This document shows, piece by piece, positions 39,630-48,733 of a DNA stretch of 64,000 bases. The DNA is from Neptuniibacter pectenicola (GTDB lineage Bacteria > Pseudomonadota > Gammaproteobacteria > Pseudomonadales > Balneatricaceae), in the NCBI RefSeq assembly GCF_001597735.1, contig NZ_LUTS01000004.1, forward strand, positions 124,001-188,000, written 5' to 3'. Every line of letters begins with the position of its first letter. Within the stretch, counting starts at the first letter, position 1. The translations under genes and the position numbers were made by a program. The notes under the pieces were generated by a model that searched no databases, was not told the DNA's origin, and saw only the letters and a program-made list of their open reading frames with translations.

Positions 39630-41540
39630 ATGCTGCCCTCAATATTAAATTTGTCTCGTAATAAAAAAAGAACGCTGTTTGTTGTTTTTGATATCGTAGC
39701 CTTAATTATGTGCTGTTGGCTTAGTTTCGCACTGCGCTACGAAGATTGGGGGGCAAATAACTTTGCTCACTGGCCTTCTTATTTGTTGGCCCCAATTGTA
39801 TCGATTCCCATTTTTGTTCGTTTAGGCTTATATCGCGCAGTTATTCGCTATATAGGCTATAAAGCTTTATGGACTGCGGTAAAGGCGATTACTCTTGCGT
39901 TACTAGTATGGGCAGTTGCAACTTATATTTTGGGGCTAAGTGTTACGGTTCCACGTTCTGTTATTTTTATTTTTTGGTTTATTTCGATTGTCGTTGTTGG
40001 CGGCGCGAGAATGGTTGCACGGTGGGTTATCCTTCATCAGTTTCCTGGGGGTGAGCAGAAAGCAAAATTAGATTCTGAAAGAGTAATAATTTATGGTGCT
40101 GGCGCATCTGGGCGTCAATTAGCAGAAGCCTTGTATCACTCTAAAGAGTTTATAGCGGTCGCCTATGTAGATGATAATTCCAAGCTGCAAGGGCTGGATG
40201 TGAACGGTATTTGTGTGTATAGCCCAGATGAAATAGATTTATTAGTTGAAAAATATGGTGTAAAAACTGTGCTTTTAGCAATTCCATCGGCTTCTCGACA
40301 GCGGCGTAGAAATGTTGTGGATAAGTTGTCTGTCATTGCAGTTAAGGTATTAACTCTGCCGGGGTTGACTGATTTGGCCGGCGGAAAGGTTAGTGTATCT
40401 GATGTTCGAGAAGTGGACATAGCTGATTTGCTTGGGAGAGAAGAGGTTCGTCCTAATCAAGAGTTACTTGACGCTTGTATTCAAGGCAAAAGCGTTTTGG
40501 TGACCGGAGCTGGCGGCTCAATAGGGTCAGAACTTTGTCGTCAGGTCTTGAAGCAAGGTCCTTCGGTTTTAGTGCTGTATGAGATGTCTGAGTTTGCTCT
40601 TTATAGTATCGATAAAGAGCTTTCAAGTCTTGGGTTGGATGTTGAGATTATTTCGATTTTAGGGAATGTTTTAGATGGTCAGCACCTTACTATGGTTTTG
40701 CGTGAATATAATGTTAATACTATTTATCATGCCGCTGCGTATAAACATGTTCCGTTAGTTGAAAACAACAATGTAGCAGGTATTAGGAATAATCTTATAG
40801 GGACTTGGAGAACGGCTGAAGCGGCTCTAGAGTCTAAGGTGAATAATTTCGTACTTGTTTCTACGGATAAAGCTGTGCGGCCGACTAATGTAATGGGGGC
40901 AAGTAAACGGTTTTCAGAACTGGTGCTGCAAGCGATAAGTGATAGGGAACACGGTAGCTCTAATACACGTTTCACTATGGTTCGATTTGGCAATGTTTTG
41001 GGTTCTTCTGGCTCAGTTATTCCTTTATTTAAGGAGCAAATTAAACAAGGTGGCCCGGTCACTGTTACGCATCGAGATATCACTCGTTATTTTATGACAA
41101 TACCTGAGGCTGCTTCGTTAGTTATTCAAGCGGGTTCAATGGGGGCTACCGGTGATGTATATGTTTTGGATATGGGGGAGCCTGTTAAAATTGAGAACTT
41201 AGCAAAGCAGATGGTCAATTTGACAGGTTTGTCTGTGAAAGATGCTGATAACCCTAATGGTGATATCGAAATCCAATATACAGGCTTACGGGATGGTGAA
41301 AAATTATATGAGGAACTGTTGATCGGAGATAACGTTCTTAGTACTGACCATCCAATGATAATGCGAGCACAAGAAGAAATGATAGAATGGAATGAATTAT
41401 CTATAATATTGGTGCAGTTGCAGCAGGCGCTAGATCGATATGATCATCAAGAAATTAGGGATATCTTATTAGACAATGTATCTGGTTATCGTCCCCAGCA
41501 TGGCATTAAAGATATTCTTTATAGTCAGCGAACGCCTTAG
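39630..41540 (+). CDS. wbpM: Membrane UDP-GlcNAc 4,6-dehydratase (WbpM/PglF/CapD family)
   Basis: A 636-residue full-length WbpM-type enzyme: four N-terminal membrane helices (about 15-135), a first Rossmann domain (VIIYGAGASGRQLAEALYH), and a catalytic SDR domain (VLVTGAGGSIGSELCRQ, AAYKHVPLVE, STDKAVRPTNVMGASKR). It provides UDP-4-keto-6-deoxy-GlcNAc for the PglE/PglD-like genes. ATG 39630 is chosen, one base after the preceding stop, with GAGGCGA upstream. Commonly the last gene of O-antigen loci. Confidence 0.96.
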   Translation: MLPSILNLSRNKKRTLFVVFDIVALIMCCWLSFALRYEDWGANNFAHWPSYLLAPIVSIPIFVRLGLYRAVIRYIGYKALWTAVKAITLALLVWAVATYILGLSVTVPRSVIFIFWFISIVVVGGARMVARWVILHQFPGGEQKAKLDSERVIIYGAGASGRQLAEALYHSKEFIAVAYVDDNSKLQGLDVNGICVYSPDEIDLLVEKYGVKTVLLAIPSASRQRRRNVVDKLSVIAVKVLTLPGLTDLAGGKVSVSDVREVDIADLLGREEVRPNQELLDACIQGKSVLVTGAGGSIGSELCRQVLKQGPSVLVLYEMSEFALYSIDKELSSLGLDVEIISILGNVLDGQHLTMVLREYNVNTIYHAAAYKHVPLVENNNVAGIRNNLIGTWRTAEAALESKVNNFVLVSTDKAVRPTNVMGASKRFSELVLQAISDREHGSSNTRFTMVRFGNVLGSSGSVIPLFKEQIKQGGPVTVTHRDITRYFMTIPEAASLVIQAGSMGATGDVYVLDMGEPVKIENLAKQMVNLTGLSVKDADNPNGDIEIQYTGLRDGEKLYEELLIGDNVLSTDHPMIMRAQEEMIEWNELSIILVQLQQALDRYDHQEIRDILLDNVSGYRPQHGIKDILYSQRTP

Positions 41541-41675
41541 CAAATAATCTGATTTGCGTATTTTTATGGGGATGTAATGTGCCCCGGACCGGCTTTTTTA
41601 TCGGCTGTATTTTTATGGCTGTATATTGTTGTTTTGCCTTTCTAGTTTTTTATTGGTTTATACGAGTAAATTCAC

Positions 41676-44495
41676 TTGGATTTAAAATTTGACTCTCTAA
41701 ATATACGAAAGTTCCCACTATATTTATGGCTTTTGTTTTTTATATATTCTGTTCTTCTGGCTTCGTTGTTCCAGAATTATATAGTGCCTACCTTTCTGAA
41801 CCCTGGCAATCAGTTATTAAGTGGTGATGCGGTCCTATTTGATCAAGTTGCGTGGTCTATGGCTGAAAGGATAAAGTTACATGGTTGGTCGGAAATTTCT
41901 CTGTTTAGTAACTCTTTGGAAACTGGAAATGTTGTCGTAGCGGCGATTGTCTATTCTATTTTTGGTAGAGATCCTTCTTTTATTATTCCTGTTAACGCAA
42001 TATTACATGCAACCTCTGGTCTTATGATGTTCGTGTTAGCTTTTGAATTAACAAATCAAAGAAAAATTGGCCTAGTTGCAGGGCTAATGGTTAGTATTTT
42101 ATTTGTTGTTTTTCCTTCAGCACTTAATTGGTATGGCCAACTACATAAAGATGGATATGCCATATTAGGAACGTTATTTATTATTTATGTATGGGTGAAA
42201 ATATTTTCTAGAGATTTTGATTTTAGTTTATCTCTTGTCATTATGAGTGTGTTAGGGATCTTTCTTATTGGTTTTGTTCGCCCCTATGCCTTATTGCTGA
42301 CATTTGTAGTTCTAGTTACATCGGTTACTTGTGTTTTATTAGTACAGCTGTGTTCTAAAAGAATCACGATTGATCGAAAAAGATCTGCGTTTGGCGTTGT
42401 TTTTATAGTCTTTCTGTTAGCTTCATATTTTACAATTAGTGATAGTGCTGTTCAGGTTAAAAAAACAATTGGTGATGCAGGTGTAAATCAGGTAGAAGAT
42501 TGGAGTTGGCAGGATACGGAGTGGGTTCCAAATAAAATTGAAAGGTATGTTCAGGGAGCCGCGACCGTAAGAGCTATTTTAGCTACGAGTAATGTTGAAC
42601 AGGGGGCGAAATCAGGTATTGATTTAGATGTATTGCCAAATGATATTTTGGGTGTCATTGCTTACCTGCCGCGCGCGACTCAGATTGGTATGTTCTCGCC
42701 ATTTCCATCTGATTGGTTAGATAGTTTGAGTTTAATGCGATTAGTTTCAATTGCTGAAATGTTGATCTATTACAGTTGTGCTGCTGGTTTATTTCTCTTA
42801 TTTGTATATAACCGCAGTCCTAGTATTTTATTTGTTGCTATTTTTTCTGTTTTCTTTCTTAGTATTTTAGGTTTTAGTGTTGTAAATGTAGGATCACTAT
42901 ATCGAGTGAGATGTGCCTATGTTTTTTTAATAATGATGTTAGGTTTAATTGGTTGGTTTATTTATTTGAGCCGCAGGCAGCACGTTATTAACTTAGCTAG
43001 GTACTTTAGTAGATTAAAAGAAAATGGCTCAGAACGGTTGCGGTTAGTTTTTCTTAGCTGTTCGATAATGTCAATCACATTGCTGTCGTTTATCCTTTTC
43101 TTTTTTCGTGACCTTTACATGGCAACAACATATGGTTTGGTCGGAGAGCTGGATGTCTTTTTTTTAGCCTTAATGATACCGATGACTGTAGTTTCGATTG
43201 GTTGTATCCCATTTGGGGCCTCTTTTATACCAGTGTTTATTGAACTGCTGCGTACAAAAGATGAAAGTGAAGTAAGAGAATATGTTAAGGGGCTAATCTC
43301 TGTTGTGCTCGTCGTGCTGGCTGTTGTATCCATGTTCGTATGGTATGCCTCAGTCCACCTGATTCCAGTTATCTCTTCTGCTCATACGTCAATGTTGGAT
43401 GACTTTCTTTTGTGGGGTATGGTTTTACTTGTTGTGAGTGGTCCAGTTGTAATTGGAAACTCTATACTTAATGCTAAAGGCAAGGTTGCTTTTGCAGGTG
43501 TTTCACAATTGGCAGTTCCTGTTATTGCTTTATTTATTTTGTATTTTTGGGGCGAAAATAATATAAAAGCAGGCATGATTGGTATGGTTGTGGGACAATT
43601 TGTGAATTTAGTATTAGTGCAGCTATATTTGTCAAAATTTGGTTTTACTTTATTTCCTCGTATGCATTGGAAAGCGCTTAATTTTAATAACATGTTTTTT
43701 TCAATGCAGTATTACTCCCTAGTTAGTTCTTCTTTTTTTCTTGCCTTATCAGTATTTGTTGGTAGCTTATTGGCAGTGTCCTTGTCTGAAGGTGCAGTTA
43801 CGTTATTGAACTTAGGTAATAAAGTTGTGCTTTTGATGACTGGGTTGGTTGGTAGTGCAATCACATCGGTATTGTTGCCTCATTTCTCAACTATTATAGC
43901 TAAAGGTGAAATGGAGAAGGCGCGTCAGGATCTTCTGTTTTTTATGATGTTGCTTATATTACTGGTTCTCCCCGTTTCTGGCATTCTCATGTCTTTTCCT
44001 GATTTTTTTGTAAACATGATATTTGGCGTTGCAGAATTAACGGCTGATGACTTATCGGACCTGTCTAGAATCATGGTGTTTTCGGCTATTCAGCTACCTT
44101 TTTTCACATCTTTAATCTTGATGATTAGGTTTTTGGTTGCAGTTAAAAGAGTTTCGATTGTTTTACTTGTTGCTTTTGTTGGTTTAGTAGCAAATATTTT
44201 ATTAAGTCAAATATTGATGCCTCATTTGGGTGTGTCAGGTATTGCCTTAGGTGGGGCTTTATCGGTTGTTGTTGCTACTATTTTATTAGCATGTTTTTTT
44301 GTGGTTCATGGTTACTTTTCGAAGTCATCTTTTCTTATGTTTGTGCTTATTTCTTCGGCGTGTATGTTAGTTTTTTCGAGTATTATTATCCATAAATTTC
44401 AAGGTTTATTGTTTGTCGTTTTTATTTCCTGTCCGTTGATTATTTATTTTATTAAGAATTCGGCTATGCGAGCTGATAGTAATAATGTTGAGTAA
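41676..44495 (+). CDS. Fused polymerase/GT-C-like and MurJ-like flippase membrane protein
   Basis: 939 residues, highly hydrophobic. About residues 1-440 form a multi-helix membrane domain with a soluble loop (about 260-340), resembling PMT/Wzy-like proteins of polysaccharide loci: LSGDAVLFDQVAWSMAE early and NWYGQLHKDGY in a loop. About 455-939 is a MurJ/MviN-like MOP flippase (GELDVFFLALMIP, GASFIPVFIELLRTKDE, LPHFSTIIAKGEMEKA). No stop or frameshift separates the halves. Start is TTG at 41676, weakly supported. No separate wzy is seen, so the N-half could be the polymerase. Confidence 0.75.
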   Translation: MDLKFDSLNIRKFPLYLWLLFFIYSVLLASLFQNYIVPTFLNPGNQLLSGDAVLFDQVAWSMAERIKLHGWSEISLFSNSLETGNVVVAAIVYSIFGRDPSFIIPVNAILHATSGLMMFVLAFELTNQRKIGLVAGLMVSILFVVFPSALNWYGQLHKDGYAILGTLFIIYVWVKIFSRDFDFSLSLVIMSVLGIFLIGFVRPYALLLTFVVLVTSVTCVLLVQLCSKRITIDRKRSAFGVVFIVFLLASYFTISDSAVQVKKTIGDAGVNQVEDWSWQDTEWVPNKIERYVQGAATVRAILATSNVEQGAKSGIDLDVLPNDILGVIAYLPRATQIGMFSPFPSDWLDSLSLMRLVSIAEMLIYYSCAAGLFLLFVYNRSPSILFVAIFSVFFLSILGFSVVNVGSLYRVRCAYVFLIMMLGLIGWFIYLSRRQHVINLARYFSRLKENGSERLRLVFLSCSIMSITLLSFILFFFRDLYMATTYGLVGELDVFFLALMIPMTVVSIGCIPFGASFIPVFIELLRTKDESEVREYVKGLISVVLVVLAVVSMFVWYASVHLIPVISSAHTSMLDDFLLWGMVLLVVSGPVVIGNSILNAKGKVAFAGVSQLAVPVIALFILYFWGENNIKAGMIGMVVGQFVNLVLVQLYLSKFGFTLFPRMHWKALNFNNMFFSMQYYSLVSSSFFLALSVFVGSLLAVSLSEGAVTLLNLGNKVVLLMTGLVGSAITSVLLPHFSTIIAKGEMEKARQDLLFFMMLLILLVLPVSGILMSFPDFFVNMIFGVAELTADDLSDLSRIMVFSAIQLPFFTSLILMIRFLVAVKRVSIVLLVAFVGLVANILLSQILMPHLGVSGIALGGALSVVVATILLACFFVVHGYFSKSSFLMFVLISSACMLVFSSIIIHKFQGLLFVVFISCPLIIYFIKNSAMRADSNNVE

Positions 44496-44579
44496 TTTTA
44501 TTTTTACAGTTTTTTGGTTATTAACAATATCTGTATGTAATTTTTTAGTGTCATTACGGCCTATTAGTTAGAAAATACT

Positions 44580-44603
44580 CTAATCACTTACGTGAGTAAT
44601 TAG
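44580..44603. repeat. Imperfect inverted repeat between locus end and kinase gene
   Basis: CTAATCACTTAC followed by GTGAGTAATTAG: 10 of 12 positions pair. It lies between the convergent polysaccharide locus and histidine-kinase gene. It may act as a bidirectional terminator, although T-runs are short. Confidence 0.35.
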
Positions 44604-44652
44604 GATTTTAGCTCTGTATCAAGAGTCCCCTACATCACTGTACGTAGTCTTC

Positions 44653-46041
44653 TTAACTCGCCTGATTTGTGTGATTGTCTCGGTTTTGAGCATTACTGCC
44701 GATGATCGAAAAATCGACGCTGACTTCAAAACCATCGTTTCGCCCCGTCGCGGGGGAGTTAAATGTCATCGTTGCTCCCACGCCCGTGACGATGGCATCG
44801 GCAATCGCTAAGCCGAGCCCTAAGCCTTGCGCCTTGGTCTCTGATCTAACAAAACGGTGCTGTAGTCGTGCTAGTGTGTCGGCAGGGATCACCCGGGCAG
44901 CATTCACAATATTTAATATCCCGTTGGCAGAAAAGCTAACCTCGATCGGTTGGTCTGAGTCCCCATGTTTGATGGCATTGTCGATTAAATTGCGCACTAA
45001 AATAGCAAACGCATCGGGATTTATCGCCGATTTAAATTCGCTGGGCGGTAGCGTTAACCGAATACTTTCCGTCGGAGCTGATCGCTGGCTGTCATCAACA
45101 ATCAGCTGCAAGAGGCCTGTGAGGTCATTCTGCTGCGTTGCTAACAGACCGCCGCCCTCCGCCTTGGCTAACTGCATCAGTTTTTCTGACAATGCAGATA
45201 AACCTCGTATGGTCGTTTCAACTTTCTGCATCTTCTCTTTAAGTGGGCGATCTGAAACCCCATGCTGCAAACGTTGCATCTGAGCTAGCGCCGTTGCAAT
45301 AGGCGTGCGCAACTCATGGGCACTATTGGCGGTAAAGGATCGTTCCGATTCTAAGGCTCGGCGTAAGCGTTCCAATAAGTCATTTACCGAGGTAGCGATT
45401 GTGTGAAGCTCGGTTGGCAGGTCTTTGGTTTCGATCGGTGAAAGATCGCCACTACCACGGGATTCAATCGCTTTTCTATAAACCAGCACGTGACGCAAAC
45501 TGTAACGCACAAAGGCCCAGGTCCCGATAAAGCAGAGAGGGATCAACAAGAGGAGTGGCCAGAGTAAGCTAGCGGCCATTGCGAAGATGGCTTTTCGCCT
45601 TTGAGTTAGAGGCTCGGCAACCTCGATGTGTAATGTATTTTGCACCGCCCACGCCCCATAGAATCGGTAATTTTCCGATGAACTAAAACCTTTTAATAAC
45701 GTTTTATTGAACATCAGCGGATCCGCATTATGGGATTTTAATAAAATCGCACCTGACGCATCACGTACAAGGTATACCAGCGGTTCATCGTGAGTTTCGA
45801 ATGACATGATTTGTTGTAATTGGCCAGGCTCCTCTCGGTTGGTTATCTCAACCACTGCGAGGGGCATGATGCGTTGAGCCGTTTCGGCCAGTGCACTATC
45901 GAAGAGGGTATTCAGCTTATTCTGTGAAACATAGACGGTGCTCAATAGTGCCAATAACCAGAGTAACGTCACACCCACGGTTAAGCCAATACCTAAGGTT
46001 TTTTGGAGGCTTTTTGGTGCCTTTACCTGCGTTGATCTCAT
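44653..46041 (-). CDS. Sensor histidine kinase (QseC/PmrB-like)
   Basis: A 462-residue membrane kinase: helices about 14-37 and 152-178 with a ~115-residue periplasmic sensor between, a HAMP-like linker, the HisKA motif SAHELRTP with H242, then N-box NLIDNAIKHGD and G-box GLGLGLAIAD. It overlaps the response-regulator gene by 4 bases and should be cotranscribed with it. The signal is not evident; neighbouring targets suggest redox or metal (inference). Confidence 0.94.
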   Translation of the reverse strand: MRSTQVKAPKSLQKTLGIGLTVGVTLLWLLALLSTVYVSQNKLNTLFDSALAETAQRIMPLAVVEITNREEPGQLQQIMSFETHDEPLVYLVRDASGAILLKSHNADPLMFNKTLLKGFSSSENYRFYGAWAVQNTLHIEVAEPLTQRRKAIFAMAASLLWPLLLLIPLCFIGTWAFVRYSLRHVLVYRKAIESRGSGDLSPIETKDLPTELHTIATSVNDLLERLRRALESERSFTANSAHELRTPIATALAQMQRLQHGVSDRPLKEKMQKVETTIRGLSALSEKLMQLAKAEGGGLLATQQNDLTGLLQLIVDDSQRSAPTESIRLTLPPSEFKSAINPDAFAILVRNLIDNAIKHGDSDQPIEVSFSANGILNIVNAARVIPADTLARLQHRFVRSETKAQGLGLGLAIADAIVTGVGATMTFNSPATGRNDGFEVSVDFSIIGSNAQNRDNHTNQAS

Positions 46042-46697
46042 GAGGACCTCATGCGATAACCTAGCCCGCGCACGGTTTCTAACTGGCCTTTATCCAGTTT
46101 TTTCCGTAGCCGACTAACATAAACTTCAATGGTATTGCTTTCGATCTCGGCGCCAAAAGCATAAAGGTGATCCTCCAGTTGCAACTTTGAAAGGACGTTA
46201 CCCGGATGTTGAATAAAGGCTTCAAGCAGCGCCCACTCACGGGCCGTTAAATTGATGGCCACACCCTCACGAGAAATACTGTGCTTGTTAAGATCAACAT
46301 CTAATGTGCCGACCTTAATGATAGGGTTTGGGTTGCCACTGTAACGCCGAGACACTGCCGCGATGCGAGCGGAGAGCTCTGATAGGTCAAAGGGCTTTAC
46401 CAGATAATCATCCGCGCCGGCATTTAACCCTGCGATGCGATCAGATAGCTGATCTCTGGCGGTTAGAATAATCACGGGCGTTGTTTCACCGGCCCTGCGT
46501 ATCTTTTTTAACAAATCGATACCGTTGCCGTCCGGCAACATGAGATCAAGCAGAATCAAATCATATTGGGTGATCTGTAAGCTGGCGTCCGCATGGGAAA
46601 GATTGTTAACCCAATCGACCGCGTGACCTTCATCGGTTATCTGATCTCGTATCACTTCCCCTAAACCCTCGGCATCCTCTACCAGTAACAATCGCAT
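46038..46697 (-). CDS. OmpR/PhoB-family response regulator
   Basis: A 219-residue regulator: receiver domain with acidic pocket (LLVEDAE), phospho-acceptor D51 in LLLDLMLPDGNG, and the VKPFDLSEL lysine; then a winged-helix DNA-binding domain (LTAREWALLEAF, SNTIEVYVSRLRKKL, VRGLGYRM). AAGGATAAGAG precedes its ATG. Its own promoter carries the TCAG-N7-TCAG operator shared with two nearby promoters, implying autoregulation. Confidence 0.96.
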   Translation of the reverse strand: MRLLLVEDAEGLGEVIRDQITDEGHAVDWVNNLSHADASLQITQYDLILLDLMLPDGNGIDLLKKIRRAGETTPVIILTARDQLSDRIAGLNAGADDYLVKPFDLSELSARIAAVSRRYSGNPNPIIKVGTLDVDLNKHSISREGVAINLTAREWALLEAFIQHPGNVLSKLQLEDHLYAFGAEIESNTIEVYVSRLRKKLDKGQLETVRGLGYRMRSS

Positions 46698-46728
46698 CTC
46701 TTATCCTTAGATCTTTGCAGTCAGGCTG

Positions 46729-46763
46729 ATCATAACCAAAATTCCTGACAATAAACTGAAAGC
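46729..46763 (-). promoter_or_regulatory. Operator-promoter A, upstream of the response-regulator gene
   Basis: Read on the - strand: GCTTTCAGTTTATTGTCAG (TCAG half-sites 11 bp apart), exactly 10 bases, then TATGAT (46734-46729) as -10. There is no good -35, as expected for an activator-dependent promoter. The ATG of the regulator gene lies about 32 bases downstream. Two more copies with the same geometry are at 46846 and 48262. Confidence 0.7.
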
Positions 46764-46845
46764 GCCGTGATTAATAATATCAACACATAAACTCTCTTAC
46801 AGTTTACGCCTCACTGATTGATTAGGCTCGATTAATCCAGCTAAT

Positions 46846-46880
46846 GCCTTCAGCTGATTGTCAGGAATAGGCGATAACAT
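46846..46880 (+). promoter_or_regulatory. Operator-promoter B, upstream of the ferric-reductase-like gene
   Basis: GCCTTCAGCTGATTGTCAG at 46846-46864 (TCAG half-sites 11 bp apart), 10 bases, then TAACAT (46875-46880). 18 of 19 operator bases match copy C. Transcription would begin near 46887. Confidence 0.68.
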
Positions 46881-46889
46881 ATGCGCTAA

Positions 46890-48245
46890 ATGCAGTACTG
46901 GATGGCTAAGATGAAACCGAAAAAACTCAATATTACGCTGGCATTGATTACCGCCGGCATTCTGATTATCTGGGGCTGGAGCTACCAGATGAGCACGACG
47001 GTAAAGGCTTCGCTACCTTGGGAGATTTATGACAACGGCCTCTATCTGAGCGGCTTGTTATCCCTCGTATTTATGTCAGTGACTATGATGCGGGCTACTC
47101 GTCCAGTTTGGTTAGAAACATCCTTTAATGGTCTCGATCAAATTTATCGCCTGCATAAATGGGCCGGTATTCTAGCGGTTATTTTTGCCCTATCTCACTG
47201 GTTAATTGAGATGGGTGACGATCTAGTTAAAGCGCTCTTTGGCCGAGCGGGACGTTTGCCTGATCAAGACGTTTCAGGTTTTACCCACATGATGAGAGAG
47301 GCGGCAGAAGGGATTGGCGAATGGGGCGTCTATCTGGTGTTTGTCATGCTGATACTGACGCTCTGGAAACGCTTTCCTTACAACCTCTGGCACTCTGTAC
47401 ACCGAGCGATGCCGCTGATTTATCTAGCACTCGTATTCCATGCTGCCTGGCTAGCGCCTTTGGTTTGGTGGCAACAACCCATTGGCTGGCTGATGGGGTT
47501 ATTACTCGCAGGCGGAAGTTTCGCGAGCGTCTTATCGATCAAAGGGCTAATAGGGAAATCACGGCAGGTGCAGGGCAGCATTACCTCGATCTCAACATCA
47601 ACCATGGGTATCACCGAAGTGAAGTGTCAGTTGGAGCACCCATGGAAAGGTCACCGTGCTGGCCAGTTTGCATTTGTAACCTTTGAGCCTAGCGAAGGCG
47701 CGCACCCTTTTACCATTGCCAGTGCGGATCATGGTAATGGTCAGATCACCTTTCACATTAAAGGGCTGGGTGACTATACGCGGCAGTTGGGTTATCGGTT
47801 AACAATCGGCGATCCCGTCACCGTTGAAGGGCCTTATGGTCAGTTCAACTTCAAACAGCGTAAGCACAATGCGGCACAAGTTTGGATCGCCGGCGGGATT
47901 GGCGTCACACCTTTCTTAGCATGGCTTGAAGCACTGCAAAACCAGCGGGAAGACTCTGTCGAAGCTGAGCTGCATTATTCCACCCATGATGGTGCGACAG
48001 ATCCTTTTGTTAAGCGATTACAGGCAGCCTGTATCGGTTTAAGCGGCATCCAGCTGCAGATACATGACAGCAGTCAGGGCCACAAACTCACGGCTGAGCA
48101 ACTCCTCACACAACACCCTAAGGCAAAAGTGATGGAGGTCTGGTTTTGTGGCCCCTCAAGCTGGGCCAATACCTTAGAAAAAGAGCTACGTGAAAATTTA
48201 CAAGGATCTCTGTCGTTCCGACAGGAAGCGTTTGAACTGCGCTAA
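46890..48245 (+). CDS. Ferric-reductase-like transmembrane flavoprotein
   Basis: A 451-residue protein with an N-terminal ferric-reductase membrane domain (about five or six helices; LHKWAGILAVIFALSHW and LWHSVHRAMPLIYLALVFHAAW carry the likely haem-ligand histidines) and a C-terminal FAD/NAD(P) domain (HPFTIASADH, GPYGQFNF, WIAGGIGVTPFLAWLEAL, VWFCGPSSW). It would pass electrons from cytosolic NAD(P)H across the inner membrane. Starts at 46890, 46902 and 46911 are possible; promoter B would start RNA near 46887, so 46902 or 46911 may be the real one. No clear ribosome site. Confidence 0.9.
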   Translation: MQYWMAKMKPKKLNITLALITAGILIIWGWSYQMSTTVKASLPWEIYDNGLYLSGLLSLVFMSVTMMRATRPVWLETSFNGLDQIYRLHKWAGILAVIFALSHWLIEMGDDLVKALFGRAGRLPDQDVSGFTHMMREAAEGIGEWGVYLVFVMLILTLWKRFPYNLWHSVHRAMPLIYLALVFHAAWLAPLVWWQQPIGWLMGLLLAGGSFASVLSIKGLIGKSRQVQGSITSISTSTMGITEVKCQLEHPWKGHRAGQFAFVTFEPSEGAHPFTIASADHGNGQITFHIKGLGDYTRQLGYRLTIGDPVTVEGPYGQFNFKQRKHNAAQVWIAGGIGVTPFLAWLEALQNQREDSVEAELHYSTHDGATDPFVKRLQAACIGLSGIQLQIHDSSQGHKLTAEQLLTQHPKAKVMEVWFCGPSSWANTLEKELRENLQGSLSFRQEAFELR

Positions 48246-48261
48246 ACCTATAACACTGACC

Positions 48262-48296
48262 GCCTTCAGCTGAATGTCAGCAAAGAGGTTTAGGAT
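48262..48296 (+). promoter_or_regulatory. Operator-promoter C, upstream of the PepSY operon
   Basis: GCCTTCAGCTGAATGTCAG at 48262-48280, 10 bases, then TAGGAT (48291-48296). The first gene's ATG is at 48325 with AGGAGGT upstream, giving a short normal leader. Same half-site spacing and -10 distance as copies A and B. Confidence 0.7.
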
Positions 48297-48324
48297 AAAC
48301 ACTGAAGCCATTAGGAGGTACAAC

Positions 48325-48714
48325 ATGAAAAATACACTAATTACTGCCTTTTTAAGCACCTGCTTGATCAGTGGTGCCGCGCTAGCCAGCGATGATTGCA
48401 CCGACCCAACCGTCGATTGGCAACCTAAAGAACGTCTCCGTCAGATGATGGTAGACAATGGCTGGGAGGTAAAGCGCATCAAAGTGGACGATGGCTGTTA
48501 TGAGCTCAAAGGACGCGATCGCAAAGGTCATCGAGTTGAAGCGAAATTCTCACCCGCTTCGCTGAAGATTATGGAACTTGAAATCAAGTTTGATGGTTCA
48601 GATGACGCATCTGATTACCTTAACTTAGGTAACCAAACCCGACAAACGTCTGCTGATGACTTAAACAGCGGCAGTAACACGCCAACAAACAAACCAAAAG
48701 CCACGATCGAATAA
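48325..48714 (+). CDS. Periplasmic PepSY-domain protein
   Basis: A 129-residue exported protein: signal peptide about 1-22 (cleavage after ALA), then one PepSY-like domain (DNGWEVKRIKVDDGCYELKGRDRKGHRVEAKFSP) and a low-complexity polar tail. ATG 48325 is preferred over the frame start at 48274 because AGGAGGT lies just upstream and it exposes the signal peptide. First gene of a three-gene operon. Role unknown; perhaps an accessory to the PepSY membrane reductase. Confidence 0.88.
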   Translation: MKNTLITAFLSTCLISGAALASDDCTDPTVDWQPKERLRQMMVDNGWEVKRIKVDDGCYELKGRDRKGHRVEAKFSPASLKIMELEIKFDGSDDASDYLNLGNQTRQTSADDLNSGSNTPTNKPKATIE

Positions 48715-48733
48715 ATGTAAGGGAGATAAAATC

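Noticed and set aside
41581-41599. GCC...GGC followed by six T after the WbpM-like gene
   Set aside because: Only a 3 bp stem with a 7-base loop; too weak to call a terminator.
41603-41623. Direct repeat GGCTGTAT twice before the 939-residue gene
   Set aside because: Short, AT-rich surroundings, no evident role.
7164-44495. Mobile-element origin of the locus
   Set aside because: No transposase, integrase, flanking repeats or tRNA junction seen; the AT-rich composition alone is typical of O-antigen loci.
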